DNA from: Prolixibacteraceae bacterium
GTDB taxonomy: Bacteria; Bacteroidota; Bacteroidia; Bacteroidales; Prolixibacteraceae
Assembly: GCA_007116765.1 (NCBI GenBank)
Contig: SKHV01000020.1
Coordinates: 1-25,183, forward strand
DNA length: 25,183 nucleotides
Direction: 5' to 3'
The notes beneath the pieces are model-generated. The model did not search any database. It had not been told where the DNA came from and saw nothing but the letters and a program-made list of their open reading frames with translations. Below, piece by piece: positions 6,780 to 14,958 of the stretch. Both the position numbers and the translations under genes were made by a program. How positions within the stretch are numbered: position 1 is the stretch's first letter; every line of letters starts with the position of its first letter.

Positions 6780-9710
6780 CTACCTTAATGCCGCATAAAT
6801 CACCTCAACCGGGTGCAGTGCTTTTCGACCGGTGCCATGCTCAATTTGCTCGCGGCAACTTGTGCCGGGGGCTGAAATAATTGTTTCGGTATTGCATGAC
6901 CGTACCGCCGGGAAAAGTACCATCTCGCCTATTTGCATGGAAAGCTCGTAGTGCTGTTTCTCGTATCCAAAAGAACCGGCCATGCCGCAACAACCCGAAG
7001 GTATTTCTTCAACACTGAAATTTTTGGGGAAACCGAGCATGTCCAACGTGCTTTTAGTAGTGGCAAGTGCCTTTTGGTGACAATGGCCATGAAGCTTTAT
7101 AGTTGATTTTTCGATTGTAAAACTTTCGGCTTTGATATTCCCTTTTTCAACCTCGCGCATAAAAAACTCGTCGAACATGAGAGTGTTTGCGACAAGTGTT
7201 TTTGCTTTATCTGCTAATTCAGACCGGACCAACACAGGGTACTCGTCGCGAAAAGTAAGTATTGCCGAAGGTTCTATTCCCACCAAAGGATTTTCGCTAT
7301 TTATTATTTCACTTAAAACTTCAACGTTGAAATTCGCCAGCTTGCGTGCTTTCTTTAACAAGCCTTTAGAAATGTAGGTGCGCCCACTGCTTTTGTGTTT
7401 CGGGATAATGACTTCATAGCCCAGCTTTTCAAGCAGCAAAATGGCTTTTATCCCCACACCCGAATCGCTAGTATTCAAAAATTCATCGTTGAATAAATAC
7501 ACCTTCTTACGGCTTTCTGCTTTGCTTTTTCTTTTTTTATACCAATTGTTTAGCGTACGAATGGGTAAAACCGGCAAGGGCCGTTGTGCTGCAAAGCCTG
7601 CTATTTTTTTCAATATGTATGAAGACAAACTTGCCTTGAAAAGCCATTTGGACAATGGATTAAAGTAAATGGCCACTTGCATCAAACGTGGATAATTGGC
7701 CACCAAGCGCACCTCAATTGGTATTGGGTTTGCATCGTAGTGGTTTTGGAGGAAATCGGCTTTCAGCTTTGCAATATCCACGCCCGAGGGGCATTCGCTT
7801 TTACAAGCTTTACACGAAAGGCACAATTCTAGGGCATCAAGCACCATGTGGCTATCGTCCCAGGCAATACCTGCCGAACGAGTGAGCAGTTCGCGCATTA
7901 TGTTGGCCCTTCCGCGGGTCGAATGCAGCTCGTCGCGGGTTGCCATATAGCTGGGGCACATGGTTCCACCGCTTAATTGCGACTTGCGACAATCGGCCGA
8001 GCCATTGCACTTTTCAATGGCACGTGCCATGCCCAGCGTTAACTTATAGTCGAAATAGCTGTTCAGTTCAGGGGTTTCCATGCCGGGTTTGTACCTCAAC
8101 ATTTTATCCATTGGTGGTGTATCGGTAATTTTTCCGGGGTTGAAAATATTATTCGGATCCCACGTACTTTTCAATTCTTTCAAAACAGCATAAACCTTAT
8201 CACCCAGCATGTAAGGAATAAATTCGCCGCGCAAACGCCCGTCGCCGTGCTCACCACTGAGCGAGCCCCTGTACTTTTTCACCAAACATGCTGTTTCACG
8301 GGCCATAATCCTGAATAGCTTCACATCGTTTTCACTTTTCAGGTTGAGTACCGGCCTCAGGTGCAATTCACCCGTAGCAATGTGGGCATGATAAACGGCT
8401 TTTAACTTGTGGACATCAAGCAAGGATTGAAACTCGGACAAAAAATCAGGCAAATCGTTCACCGGTATGGCAGTGTCTTCAACCACCGACACAGGTTTTG
8501 CATCGCCGGGCATATTCGACAGTACCCCCAAGCCGGCAGTACGCAAAGCCCAAACCTTTGGGATATCGGCACCCCAAACCAGCGGAAAATAATAGCCGTA
8601 TGCGGCTTCGCGCATGGAGCTCTCAATATCTGCTGCCCGGGTTTCGATTTCAGCTTTTGAGTCGCCCCACAATTCAATAATAAGAATTGCTTCGGGCTCA
8701 CCTTGCACAAAAAAGCGGTTACGGCGCTGTGTAATGTTTTCTTTGGTAAGGTCGAGTATGTTTTTGTCCATCAGCTCAATGGCCGAAGGATTATATTTTA
8801 ATGCAATAACATTGGCATTGAATGCATGGCTGAGTTTTTTGAAATGTACGCAAAGCAAGGCTTTATGCTGTGGGGGCAGTTCAATAATGTTGAGTTTCAT
8901 TTCGGTAACAAAAGCCAAAGTACCTTCGGAGCCGGCCAGTAATTTTGAAACATTGAAAGGCTCTCCATTGGGGTTGAAAGGTTGCATTTGAGCAAGTGCA
9001 TCGAGGGCATATCCATTGTTACGACGGGGAACCGAGGGATGTGGGTATTGCTGCTCAATTTCGGCAAGCATTTCGTTGTTCGATAAAACTTCGTTAAAAT
9101 AACGGTAAATGTCGCCTTCGACACCATCAAGTGCACACTTCTGCCTAAATTCTTCGTTTGAAACCTTCCCGAAAAGCACTTCGGAATTGTCGCTCAAAAT
9201 GGTTTTAACTTCGAGTACATGTTCACGCACGCTGCCATGCACCAGCGAATGAAGCCCACAACTGTTGTTGCCAAGCATCCCGCCCATGGTGCAGCGGTTA
9301 GCCGTTGACGTTTCGGGACCAAAGGTAAGCCCGTATTTTTTTAGTTCGTGGTTCAGCTCCGACAAAACAACACCCGGTTCTACCCTAACCCATTGTTCAT
9401 CGGGGTTTATTTCAATAATGCGGTTCAGGTGTTTCGATACATCCACCACTATGCCCGGACCAACTACCTGCCCGGCCAGCGATGTTCCTGCCCCACGGGG
9501 AATAAGTGAGCAATTATTTTCAACGGCAAATGCAAGGAGCTTTTTTACATCGCCAATATTTTTGGGAACAGCAACAGCGAGCGGGATTTCACGGTATGCC
9601 GAAGCATCGGTGGCATAAAGGAGCGTGGATAAGCGGTCGTACCTAAAATCGCCCTCCAGTTGCTTTTCAAGTTTTCGGAATTTGGCTGAGTATGTACTAG
9701 TTTTCGCCAT
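6780..9710 (-). CDS. FAD/Fe-S D-lactate or D-2-hydroxyacid dehydrogenase (GlcD-GlcF fusion, YdiJ/Dld type)
   Basis: 976 residues, a fusion of the flavin and iron-sulfur subunits found apart in glycolate oxidase. Order: FAD-binding type 4 domain (about 40-270; PRGAGTSLAGQ 71-81, GGMLGNNSCG 143-152), FAD-oxidase C domain (about 280-525; HAHIATGELHLRP, GEHGDGRLRGEF 486-497, FNPGK), ferredoxin-type cysteines (Cys568, Cys574, Cys585, then CLSCKACKSECP at 630-641), and a C-terminal CCG domain (HGHCHQKAL; PSGCCGMAGSFGYE). Such enzymes oxidise D-lactate, D-2-hydroxyglutarate or similar and pass electrons to quinone or an electron-transfer protein; the exact substrate cannot be read from sequence. The first cluster spacing is unusual (KCNGSADC...GTMCP), but four cysteines are available across the two halves. 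It follows mutS2 by 2 bases, so it is probably co-transcribed. Confidence 0.9.
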   Translation of the reverse strand: MAKTSTYSAKFRKLEKQLEGDFRYDRLSTLLYATDASAYREIPLAVAVPKNIGDVKKLLAFAVENNCSLIPRGAGTSLAGQVVGPGIVVDVSKHLNRIIEINPDEQWVRVEPGVVLSELNHELKKYGLTFGPETSTANRCTMGGMLGNNSCGLHSLVHGSVREHVLEVKTILSDNSEVLFGKVSNEEFRQKCALDGVEGDIYRYFNEVLSNNEMLAEIEQQYPHPSVPRRNNGYALDALAQMQPFNPNGEPFNVSKLLAGSEGTLAFVTEMKLNIIELPPQHKALLCVHFKKLSHAFNANVIALKYNPSAIELMDKNILDLTKENITQRRNRFFVQGEPEAILIIELWGDSKAEIETRAADIESSMREAAYGYYFPLVWGADIPKVWALRTAGLGVLSNMPGDAKPVSVVEDTAIPVNDLPDFLSEFQSLLDVHKLKAVYHAHIATGELHLRPVLNLKSENDVKLFRIMARETACLVKKYRGSLSGEHGDGRLRGEFIPYMLGDKVYAVLKELKSTWDPNNIFNPGKITDTPPMDKMLRYKPGMETPELNSYFDYKLTLGMARAIEKCNGSADCRKSQLSGGTMCPSYMATRDELHSTRGRANIMRELLTRSAGIAWDDSHMVLDALELCLSCKACKSECPSGVDIAKLKADFLQNHYDANPIPIEVRLVANYPRLMQVAIYFNPLSKWLFKASLSSYILKKIAGFAAQRPLPVLPIRTLNNWYKKRKSKAESRKKVYLFNDEFLNTSDSGVGIKAILLLEKLGYEVIIPKHKSSGRTYISKGLLKKARKLANFNVEVLSEIINSENPLVGIEPSAILTFRDEYPVLVRSELADKAKTLVANTLMFDEFFMREVEKGNIKAESFTIEKSTIKLHGHCHQKALATTKSTLDMLGFPKNFSVEEIPSGCCGMAGSFGYEKQHYELSMQIGEMVLFPAVRSCNTETIISAPGTSCREQIEHGTGRKALHPVEVIYAALR

Positions 9711-9712
9711 TA

Positions 9713-12211
9713 TTATTCTAATTCAACAACCGTAATACCCGAACCACCAAACTGCACATGCTCGTCTTTCACCGACGAAACCGCGGGTTCTGAATTCAAG
9801 TAGTTACGTATTACTTCTTTTAGTATACCATAACCTTTGCCGTGCAAAATACGAACTTTTGAAGCACCGGTCATAATTGCCTCATCGATAAAAGCCTGAA
9901 TGTTCGACAAGGCTTCCTCTGCACGTTGTCCGCGCACATCGATATCGGGTTTAAAGCTAAGCTTTTTCTCCATGAGCTGATTGGTACGTTTTAGCGAATC
10001 GGCCTTGGGCTGCATACGTTTCTCTTGTTGCTGGCGCTTTGCTTCGTTGCCCGAAATATGTTCAATTTTATCGACAGTTACGGTTGACAGTAAATTCCCC
10101 AACGAAACCACTACCTTGTTTTTATCGATATCGATAATTTCGCCGGCGCTTTGAGTGCCTATAAGCCTGATTTTATCGCCGGGCGAAAATACCGGCTTGG
10201 GTTTAGGCTGAAGCTTATTTTCAGAAACTTTCTTTTCCTTTTTCTTTTTGCCCCTGTTTTTTTCACGTTGTTGAAGTTTCTCAATTTTAAGGGCAATTTT
10301 TTGCTCCTGCTCGGGGTCATCCACTTCGAACTTCGTTTTGGTATCGGTCAAATTCTGACGAATAATGCGCACTTTATCCTTTTCGGCCTGGCTTTCGCGA
10401 ATTTCCTTTATCGTGTTTTCAATTTTTTTGTTTGCTTCGGCAATAATACTTAATGCTTCCTTTTTGGCCTCAGATAATATTTCCCGGCGCTGTTTTTGAG
10501 TGTTTTCAAGTTCCAATCTATACTCATCGCTCAAAGTATCGAGCGATTTTTCGACCTTGCGTATACGGTTGCGTTTGGTTTCCCAGTATTGTTTGTCGCG
10601 CACTATTTCGCGCAGGTTTTTGTCGTAGTCGATGTGTTCCTTTCCCAGTTTATCGGTTGCTTCCTGTAGTATTTCTTCAGAAAGCCCTATGCTACGTGCA
10701 ATTTCGAAGGCGAAAGAGCTGCCGGGCTTTCCAACTTGCAATTCGAACAAGGGCTTCAGGTTTTTCTGGTCGTAAAGCATTGCCCCGTTCACAATACCTT
10801 TGTTCGATGAACCAAAGTGTTTCAGGTTGGTGTAATGGGTGGTGATAATACCGTAAGTTTCTAGTTGATTCAAGCGGTTAAGCACGGCTTCGGCAATTGC
10901 CCCGCCCAGCAATGGTTCGGTTCCGGTTCCAAACTCATCAATCAAAACCAACGATTTTGAGTTGCAACTTTGGGTAAAAAATTTCATGTTCAATAAATGC
11001 GATGAGTAGGTACTCAAATCGTTTTCGATGGACTGCTCGTCGCCAATGTCGATAAAAATTGAGCCAAAAACCCCTACCCTTGAACCATCGGAAACCGACA
11101 TGAGCATGCCGCATTGCAGCATGTACTGGTTAATACCAACTGTTTTAAGGCATACCGATTTACCTCCTGCATTGGGGCCTGAAATGAGCAGGATACGATT
11201 GGGTTCATCGAGGCGAAGCTTTAAGGGAACCATTTGCCGGTTTTCCTTTTGCAAAGCTTGTACCAACAGGGGATGCCGCGCCTGGTGCCAATCAAAAAAA
11301 GGCTCGTCGTGCAAATCGGGCTTCACACAATCAAAACGCTTGGCAAACAGGGCTTTTGCTCGTATGAAATCAATTTCGCCCAAAAAATAATACGAGGCAA
11401 TAAGCTCTTCAACATCGGGGCGTAATGAATCTGAAAAAGCTATCAGTATTTTTACAATTTCGCGCCTTTCGCTGCTTTCAAGTTCACGCACGCGGTTGTT
11501 CATTTCCACAATTTCGGCCGGTTCAATAAATGCAGTTTTTCCCGAAGCCGACTCGTCGTGAACGATGCCGTTAATTTTTTTCTTGTTGGCTGCAGCTACC
11601 GGCAACACGGGGCGTCCGTCGCGCATGGCAATGGCCGTGTCTTCGTCAACTACACCGCTTGACTGCAATTGCCTTAGGATTTGCTGCATTTTTTTACCAA
11701 TTGCCCCTTGCAAGGAAAACAGTTGGTTGCGTATATCGCGCAGAGCAGGCGATGCATTGTCTTTAACTTTTCCGTATTTATCGATTATGGCGTCGATACC
11801 GTTAATCACAGTAGAAAACACAACAATATCGGTAGTCAGGCTTTTCAGGTTTGGAAATTTATCTCCGTTATCGCCTTTGAAAAAGTTTACTACACCACGC
11901 AGTGTTTCAAGTGAGCGGCGGAGGTTAAACAACTCCGACGTTTCAAGAAAAGTACCTTCAACCCTGATTTTACCAAGAGGTTTACGCAGGTCGAAAAAGT
12001 GGCTTGTAGGAAAATTATCGTGTTCGCGCAGTATCGACAAAAACTCGTTAACCTTATCGGTTTCGGAATAAATGGCATCGAAATGGGTCATAAATGCCAT
12101 GTCGTCCACTCTTTCTTTACCCATTTCGCTAAGGCAATGTTCTGTAAGCATTTGCCTAATGCGGTCGAAACCTATTTTACTTTCAAAGTTATTGGGATAA
12201 ATAGACGGCAT
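9713..12211 (-). CDS. mutS2: Endonuclease MutS2 (Smr-domain MutS paralogue)
   Basis: 832 residues from the ATG at 12211. A TTG five codons upstream (12226) is in frame, but the ATG gives the usual MPSIYPNNFESKIGFD start. MutS2 is an ATPase that acts on recombination intermediates and, in some species, on collided ribosomes; it is not a mismatch-repair protein. Order: helical lever/clamp (1-310), ATPase with Walker A GPNAGGKS (about 343-350), VLIDEFGTGTEP (Walker B, about 418-430) and TTHYTNLK, a charged coiled coil (about 510-640), a small KOW-like barrel (PGDKIRL...GEIIDIDKNKVVVS), and a C-terminal Smr nuclease domain (LDVRG-type motif DVRGQRAEEAL and HGKGYGILKE). All functional motifs look intact. 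It sits between the response regulator (25-base gap) and the dehydrogenase (2 bases). Confidence 0.95.
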   Translation of the reverse strand: MPSIYPNNFESKIGFDRIRQMLTEHCLSEMGKERVDDMAFMTHFDAIYSETDKVNEFLSILREHDNFPTSHFFDLRKPLGKIRVEGTFLETSELFNLRRSLETLRGVVNFFKGDNGDKFPNLKSLTTDIVVFSTVINGIDAIIDKYGKVKDNASPALRDIRNQLFSLQGAIGKKMQQILRQLQSSGVVDEDTAIAMRDGRPVLPVAAANKKKINGIVHDESASGKTAFIEPAEIVEMNNRVRELESSERREIVKILIAFSDSLRPDVEELIASYYFLGEIDFIRAKALFAKRFDCVKPDLHDEPFFDWHQARHPLLVQALQKENRQMVPLKLRLDEPNRILLISGPNAGGKSVCLKTVGINQYMLQCGMLMSVSDGSRVGVFGSIFIDIGDEQSIENDLSTYSSHLLNMKFFTQSCNSKSLVLIDEFGTGTEPLLGGAIAEAVLNRLNQLETYGIITTHYTNLKHFGSSNKGIVNGAMLYDQKNLKPLFELQVGKPGSSFAFEIARSIGLSEEILQEATDKLGKEHIDYDKNLREIVRDKQYWETKRNRIRKVEKSLDTLSDEYRLELENTQKQRREILSEAKKEALSIIAEANKKIENTIKEIRESQAEKDKVRIIRQNLTDTKTKFEVDDPEQEQKIALKIEKLQQREKNRGKKKKEKKVSENKLQPKPKPVFSPGDKIRLIGTQSAGEIIDIDKNKVVVSLGNLLSTVTVDKIEHISGNEAKRQQQEKRMQPKADSLKRTNQLMEKKLSFKPDIDVRGQRAEEALSNIQAFIDEAIMTGASKVRILHGKGYGILKEVIRNYLNSEPAVSSVKDEHVQFGGSGITVVELE

Positions 12212-12236
12212 ATTTTTTTGCTGCAAAGAAACGGGT

Positions 12237-12617
12237 TTATGCTATAATTGCCAAAATATCATTCAGGTTAAAAGGTTTAGCCACCAAATCGTTCATGCCT
12301 ATACTTTTACAATACTCAGCTTCTTCGGGTTGGTTGTTGGCCGTGGTTGCTATTATGGTTACATTTTTTTCGTTGTTGTTTTGAGCCTCAATTGCCCTGA
12401 TTCTTTTGGTAGCCTCGTAGCCATCCATCACGGGCATTTTTACGTCCATTAAAATCACGTCATACTTACCCCCTTCAGCTATTTTTTCTAACACTTGCTG
12501 TCCGTTTACAGCAAATTCAATACATTGTGTAACTGGTTTGAGTATAAACTCCGTTATTTTAAGGTTTGCCGGATTATCGTCGGCAACAAGAATTTTAAAT
12601 TTTTTTGTTTCAACCAT
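12237..12617 (-). CDS. Single-domain response regulator (CheY-like receiver)
   Basis: 126 residues, a receiver domain with no output domain. The acidic pocket is Asp13-Asp14, the phosphoacceptor is Asp58 in VILMDVKMPVMDG, the switch Thr is in IIATTAN (Thr91), and Lys114 lies in LVAKPF. It is complete, so it should accept phosphate from a histidine kinase. Its ATG overlaps the stop codon of the upstream kinase gene by one base (TAATG), so kinase and regulator are almost certainly partners and translationally coupled. With no DNA-binding domain it must act by protein contact or as a relay to an Hpt protein encoded elsewhere. Confidence 0.93.
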   Translation of the reverse strand: MVETKKFKILVADDNPANLKITEFILKPVTQCIEFAVNGQQVLEKIAEGGKYDVILMDVKMPVMDGYEATKRIRAIEAQNNNEKNVTIIATTANNQPEEAEYCKSIGMNDLVAKPFNLNDILAIIA

Positions 12618-14911
12618 TATGGTACATTGTATTCATTCACACTTGCTTTCTTTAGCATCAACTCAAAATAGAAAACAGATCCTTCTCCTTTTTTGCTTTT
12701 CACCTTCAATTTACTACCCATCATTTTAACCAGTTGACTGCAAATTGATAAACCCAGTCCGGTACCTCCAAACTTACGTGTAGTTGAAGCATCGGCCTGA
12801 GTAAAAGGAGCAAAGATAACATTAATTTCATCATTGCTAAGGCCTATTCCGCTATCAATTACTTTGAAAAGTAAGCAGTGTGATGAATTGGAAGATCCAA
12901 TATATCCTACATCTATTAACACTTTTCCGTTTTTTGTAAATTTTACTGCATTGCTTACAAGGTTCAACAAAATTTGTTTTATACGCAGCGAATCGCCCAG
13001 CAGGTATTCAGGAATATTGGAATCGATTTTAACTTTAAGTTCATTATAGTTTTCTTTTGCAGCAAAAGTCATCAAACACATAACATCGTCAACAATTTCG
13101 GAAACAGAGATATGATTTTCTTCAATTTTTATTTTGCCGCTTTCGATTTTGGATAAATCGAGAATATCGTTTAATATATTAAGCAAATTGTAACCCGAAC
13201 GCTTTATCACGTCAATATATTTTGACTGGTCGGCTGTAAGACCACTCATTTCCAAAAGCTCGGTCATTCCAATAATGCCATTCATAGGCGTTCTGATTTC
13301 ATGACTCATGTTTGAAAGGAAATTACTTTTTGCATTGCTGGCTTCTTCGAGCTTTCTCATTGCTTCTCCAAGCTTTTCCTTTATCTGAATTTGTTCGGTC
13401 ATGTCGTACGAAATGCCTACAACCCCCTTAAATTTGTCCGATTCTTCATCTTTTATAGGCATTTTAGTGGTTGACACCCACATTATGGTATTGTCTTTCC
13501 ACTTTGAGCGTTCAATTTTATTCAGAATGGGGTTTCCGGTATTTAAAATTTCAAGTTCATCGTTTCTAAAACAATCGGCATCTTCCTTCTTGTAAAAATC
13601 ATAATCGGTTTTCCCGATTATTTCTTCGGCTGATTTTGCGCCCATAAGCTCAACCAAAGCCGAGTTCACACGTGTAAAAACCGATTCTGTATCTTTAAAG
13701 AAAATTGGAGCAGGAATGTGATCAATTAATTGTTGAAGTGTATCACGTTCAACCAGTAAACGTTGTTCTGTTTTTATTAATTCACTTACGTTGCGCGAAA
13801 TGCCCACAATTCCTATTGGGTTGCCATTATCGTCGAGCACAGGGGCTTTAATTGAGTTCATCCACTGGGTTTTTCCACTTTTAGTGCTTACATTTTCAAG
13901 CCGGCTCAAGGGTTGTGCGTCAAAAATAATTTTTTGCTCATTAGCAAAAGCCTCTTTCGCCATATCGTGATCAAAAAAGTCGAAGTCGGTTTTTCCGATA
14001 GCCTCATCGGGTGAATCAACACCAATAAAATCGGCTTGAGCTTTGTTTATTTTGACAAAACGGCTTTCGTTGTCTTTGAAATAGATGGTATCGGGCATAC
14101 TATTCATAAGAATCTGGAGCAAGCGTTCATCAGGAAAAAGGTTTTTAGAGTTTTTGTCCGACTCACTTAATATTTGATAACACCCTACAATACCAATAAT
14201 TACCCCATCGCGTAAATGAGGATATTTACTCATTTTTATCCAACGTTTAACCCCATTACGAAAAGAAATTTCTTTTTCGATATCAAAAAAAGGTTCGCCT
14301 TTTTTTAAGAGTTGATTATCGTATGCAGCAAAATTGAGCGCGTCGGAATCATCAAGCAAATCGGCATCGGTTTTTCCAACTAGGTCATCGATATTCCCGA
14401 CAGCAAAATCACTAAGAAATAAACCATTTGCACCCACATACATTCCTGAAATATTTTTCCAAAACAAGCGATGTCCGCTTCGTCCAATAAGCATTTCTAT
14501 TTCGCTCACCGAGGTGTTTATTAATTTTCGGGTTACAATAGTTGGACTATAACCTTGTAAACTTTTACGTGCTAATACAAGTGCGCTGTATAGTTCAATT
14601 TGAGAAAAAGAGGCAGGTAGAAAATGATCGCTGATTTTTTCAATTTTCTTGTTACTAATAATTTCATTTTCATTTTTGTAAACAAAAACAATAAAGTTTG
14701 AAATACTTAGCTGGTGGAGTTGATCGTAATATGATTCGACTAATGCAGCATTTATTAAATACACTGTATCGGTCCAGATTGCATTTACCCCAGAGAAATA
14801 TAATTCAGCTCCGGTTTGGTTTACACTGATCCCTCTATCAATTTTTGATGCTGTGACTCTCAGCCTTTTATTGAAATCGTCGTCGATAAATAATTGTATT
14901 AACCGAACCAT
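12617..14911 (-). CDS. Soluble multi-PAS sensor histidine kinase with degenerate N-terminal receiver-like domain
   Basis: 764 residues, no transmembrane segment, so it is cytoplasmic. Residues about 1-120 look like a degenerate receiver (starts IQLFIDDD, ends DHFLPASFSQIELYSALVLA where DYL-KPF-EL is usual) that lacks a clear phosphoacceptor. Three PAS domains follow: about 135-248, 264-380 and 393-508. The last two share the phrases DTIYFKD/APIFFKD, IGKTDFDFF/IGKTDYDFY and GIVGISRN/GVVGISYD, which suggests duplication. The kinase core is HisKA with phospho-His537 (FLSNMSHEIRTPMNGIIGM) and HATPase_c with the N box (LLNLVSNAVKF, about 648-658), G1 DSGIG (686-690) and G2 FGGTGLGL (714-721). It hands over to the receiver gene that overlaps its stop. 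AgcS lies 47 bases upstream on the same strand. The ligand is unknown. Confidence 0.93.
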   Translation of the reverse strand: MVRLIQLFIDDDFNKRLRVTASKIDRGISVNQTGAELYFSGVNAIWTDTVYLINAALVESYYDQLHQLSISNFIVFVYKNENEIISNKKIEKISDHFLPASFSQIELYSALVLARKSLQGYSPTIVTRKLINTSVSEIEMLIGRSGHRLFWKNISGMYVGANGLFLSDFAVGNIDDLVGKTDADLLDDSDALNFAAYDNQLLKKGEPFFDIEKEISFRNGVKRWIKMSKYPHLRDGVIIGIVGCYQILSESDKNSKNLFPDERLLQILMNSMPDTIYFKDNESRFVKINKAQADFIGVDSPDEAIGKTDFDFFDHDMAKEAFANEQKIIFDAQPLSRLENVSTKSGKTQWMNSIKAPVLDDNGNPIGIVGISRNVSELIKTEQRLLVERDTLQQLIDHIPAPIFFKDTESVFTRVNSALVELMGAKSAEEIIGKTDYDFYKKEDADCFRNDELEILNTGNPILNKIERSKWKDNTIMWVSTTKMPIKDEESDKFKGVVGISYDMTEQIQIKEKLGEAMRKLEEASNAKSNFLSNMSHEIRTPMNGIIGMTELLEMSGLTADQSKYIDVIKRSGYNLLNILNDILDLSKIESGKIKIEENHISVSEIVDDVMCLMTFAAKENYNELKVKIDSNIPEYLLGDSLRIKQILLNLVSNAVKFTKNGKVLIDVGYIGSSNSSHCLLFKVIDSGIGLSNDEINVIFAPFTQADASTTRKFGGTGLGLSICSQLVKMMGSKLKVKSKKGEGSVFYFELMLKKASVNEYNVP

Positions 14912-14958
14912 TTTTTAGAAATATTTTGACATAAAATTAATACTTTTCCCAATAAATA

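Noticed and set aside
11565..12071. 168-residue open frame on the plus strand inside mutS2
   Set aside because: It lies fully antisense to well-conserved MutS2 sequence, has no recognisable motif and is explained by codon bias of the real gene. The same applies to other long antisense frames in the dehydrogenase, peptidase and cysteate-synthase genes.
12212..12226. TTG start for mutS2 five codons upstream of the ATG
   Set aside because: The ATG at 12211 matches the usual family N-terminus and the extra five residues add nothing conserved; the longer form cannot be fully excluded.
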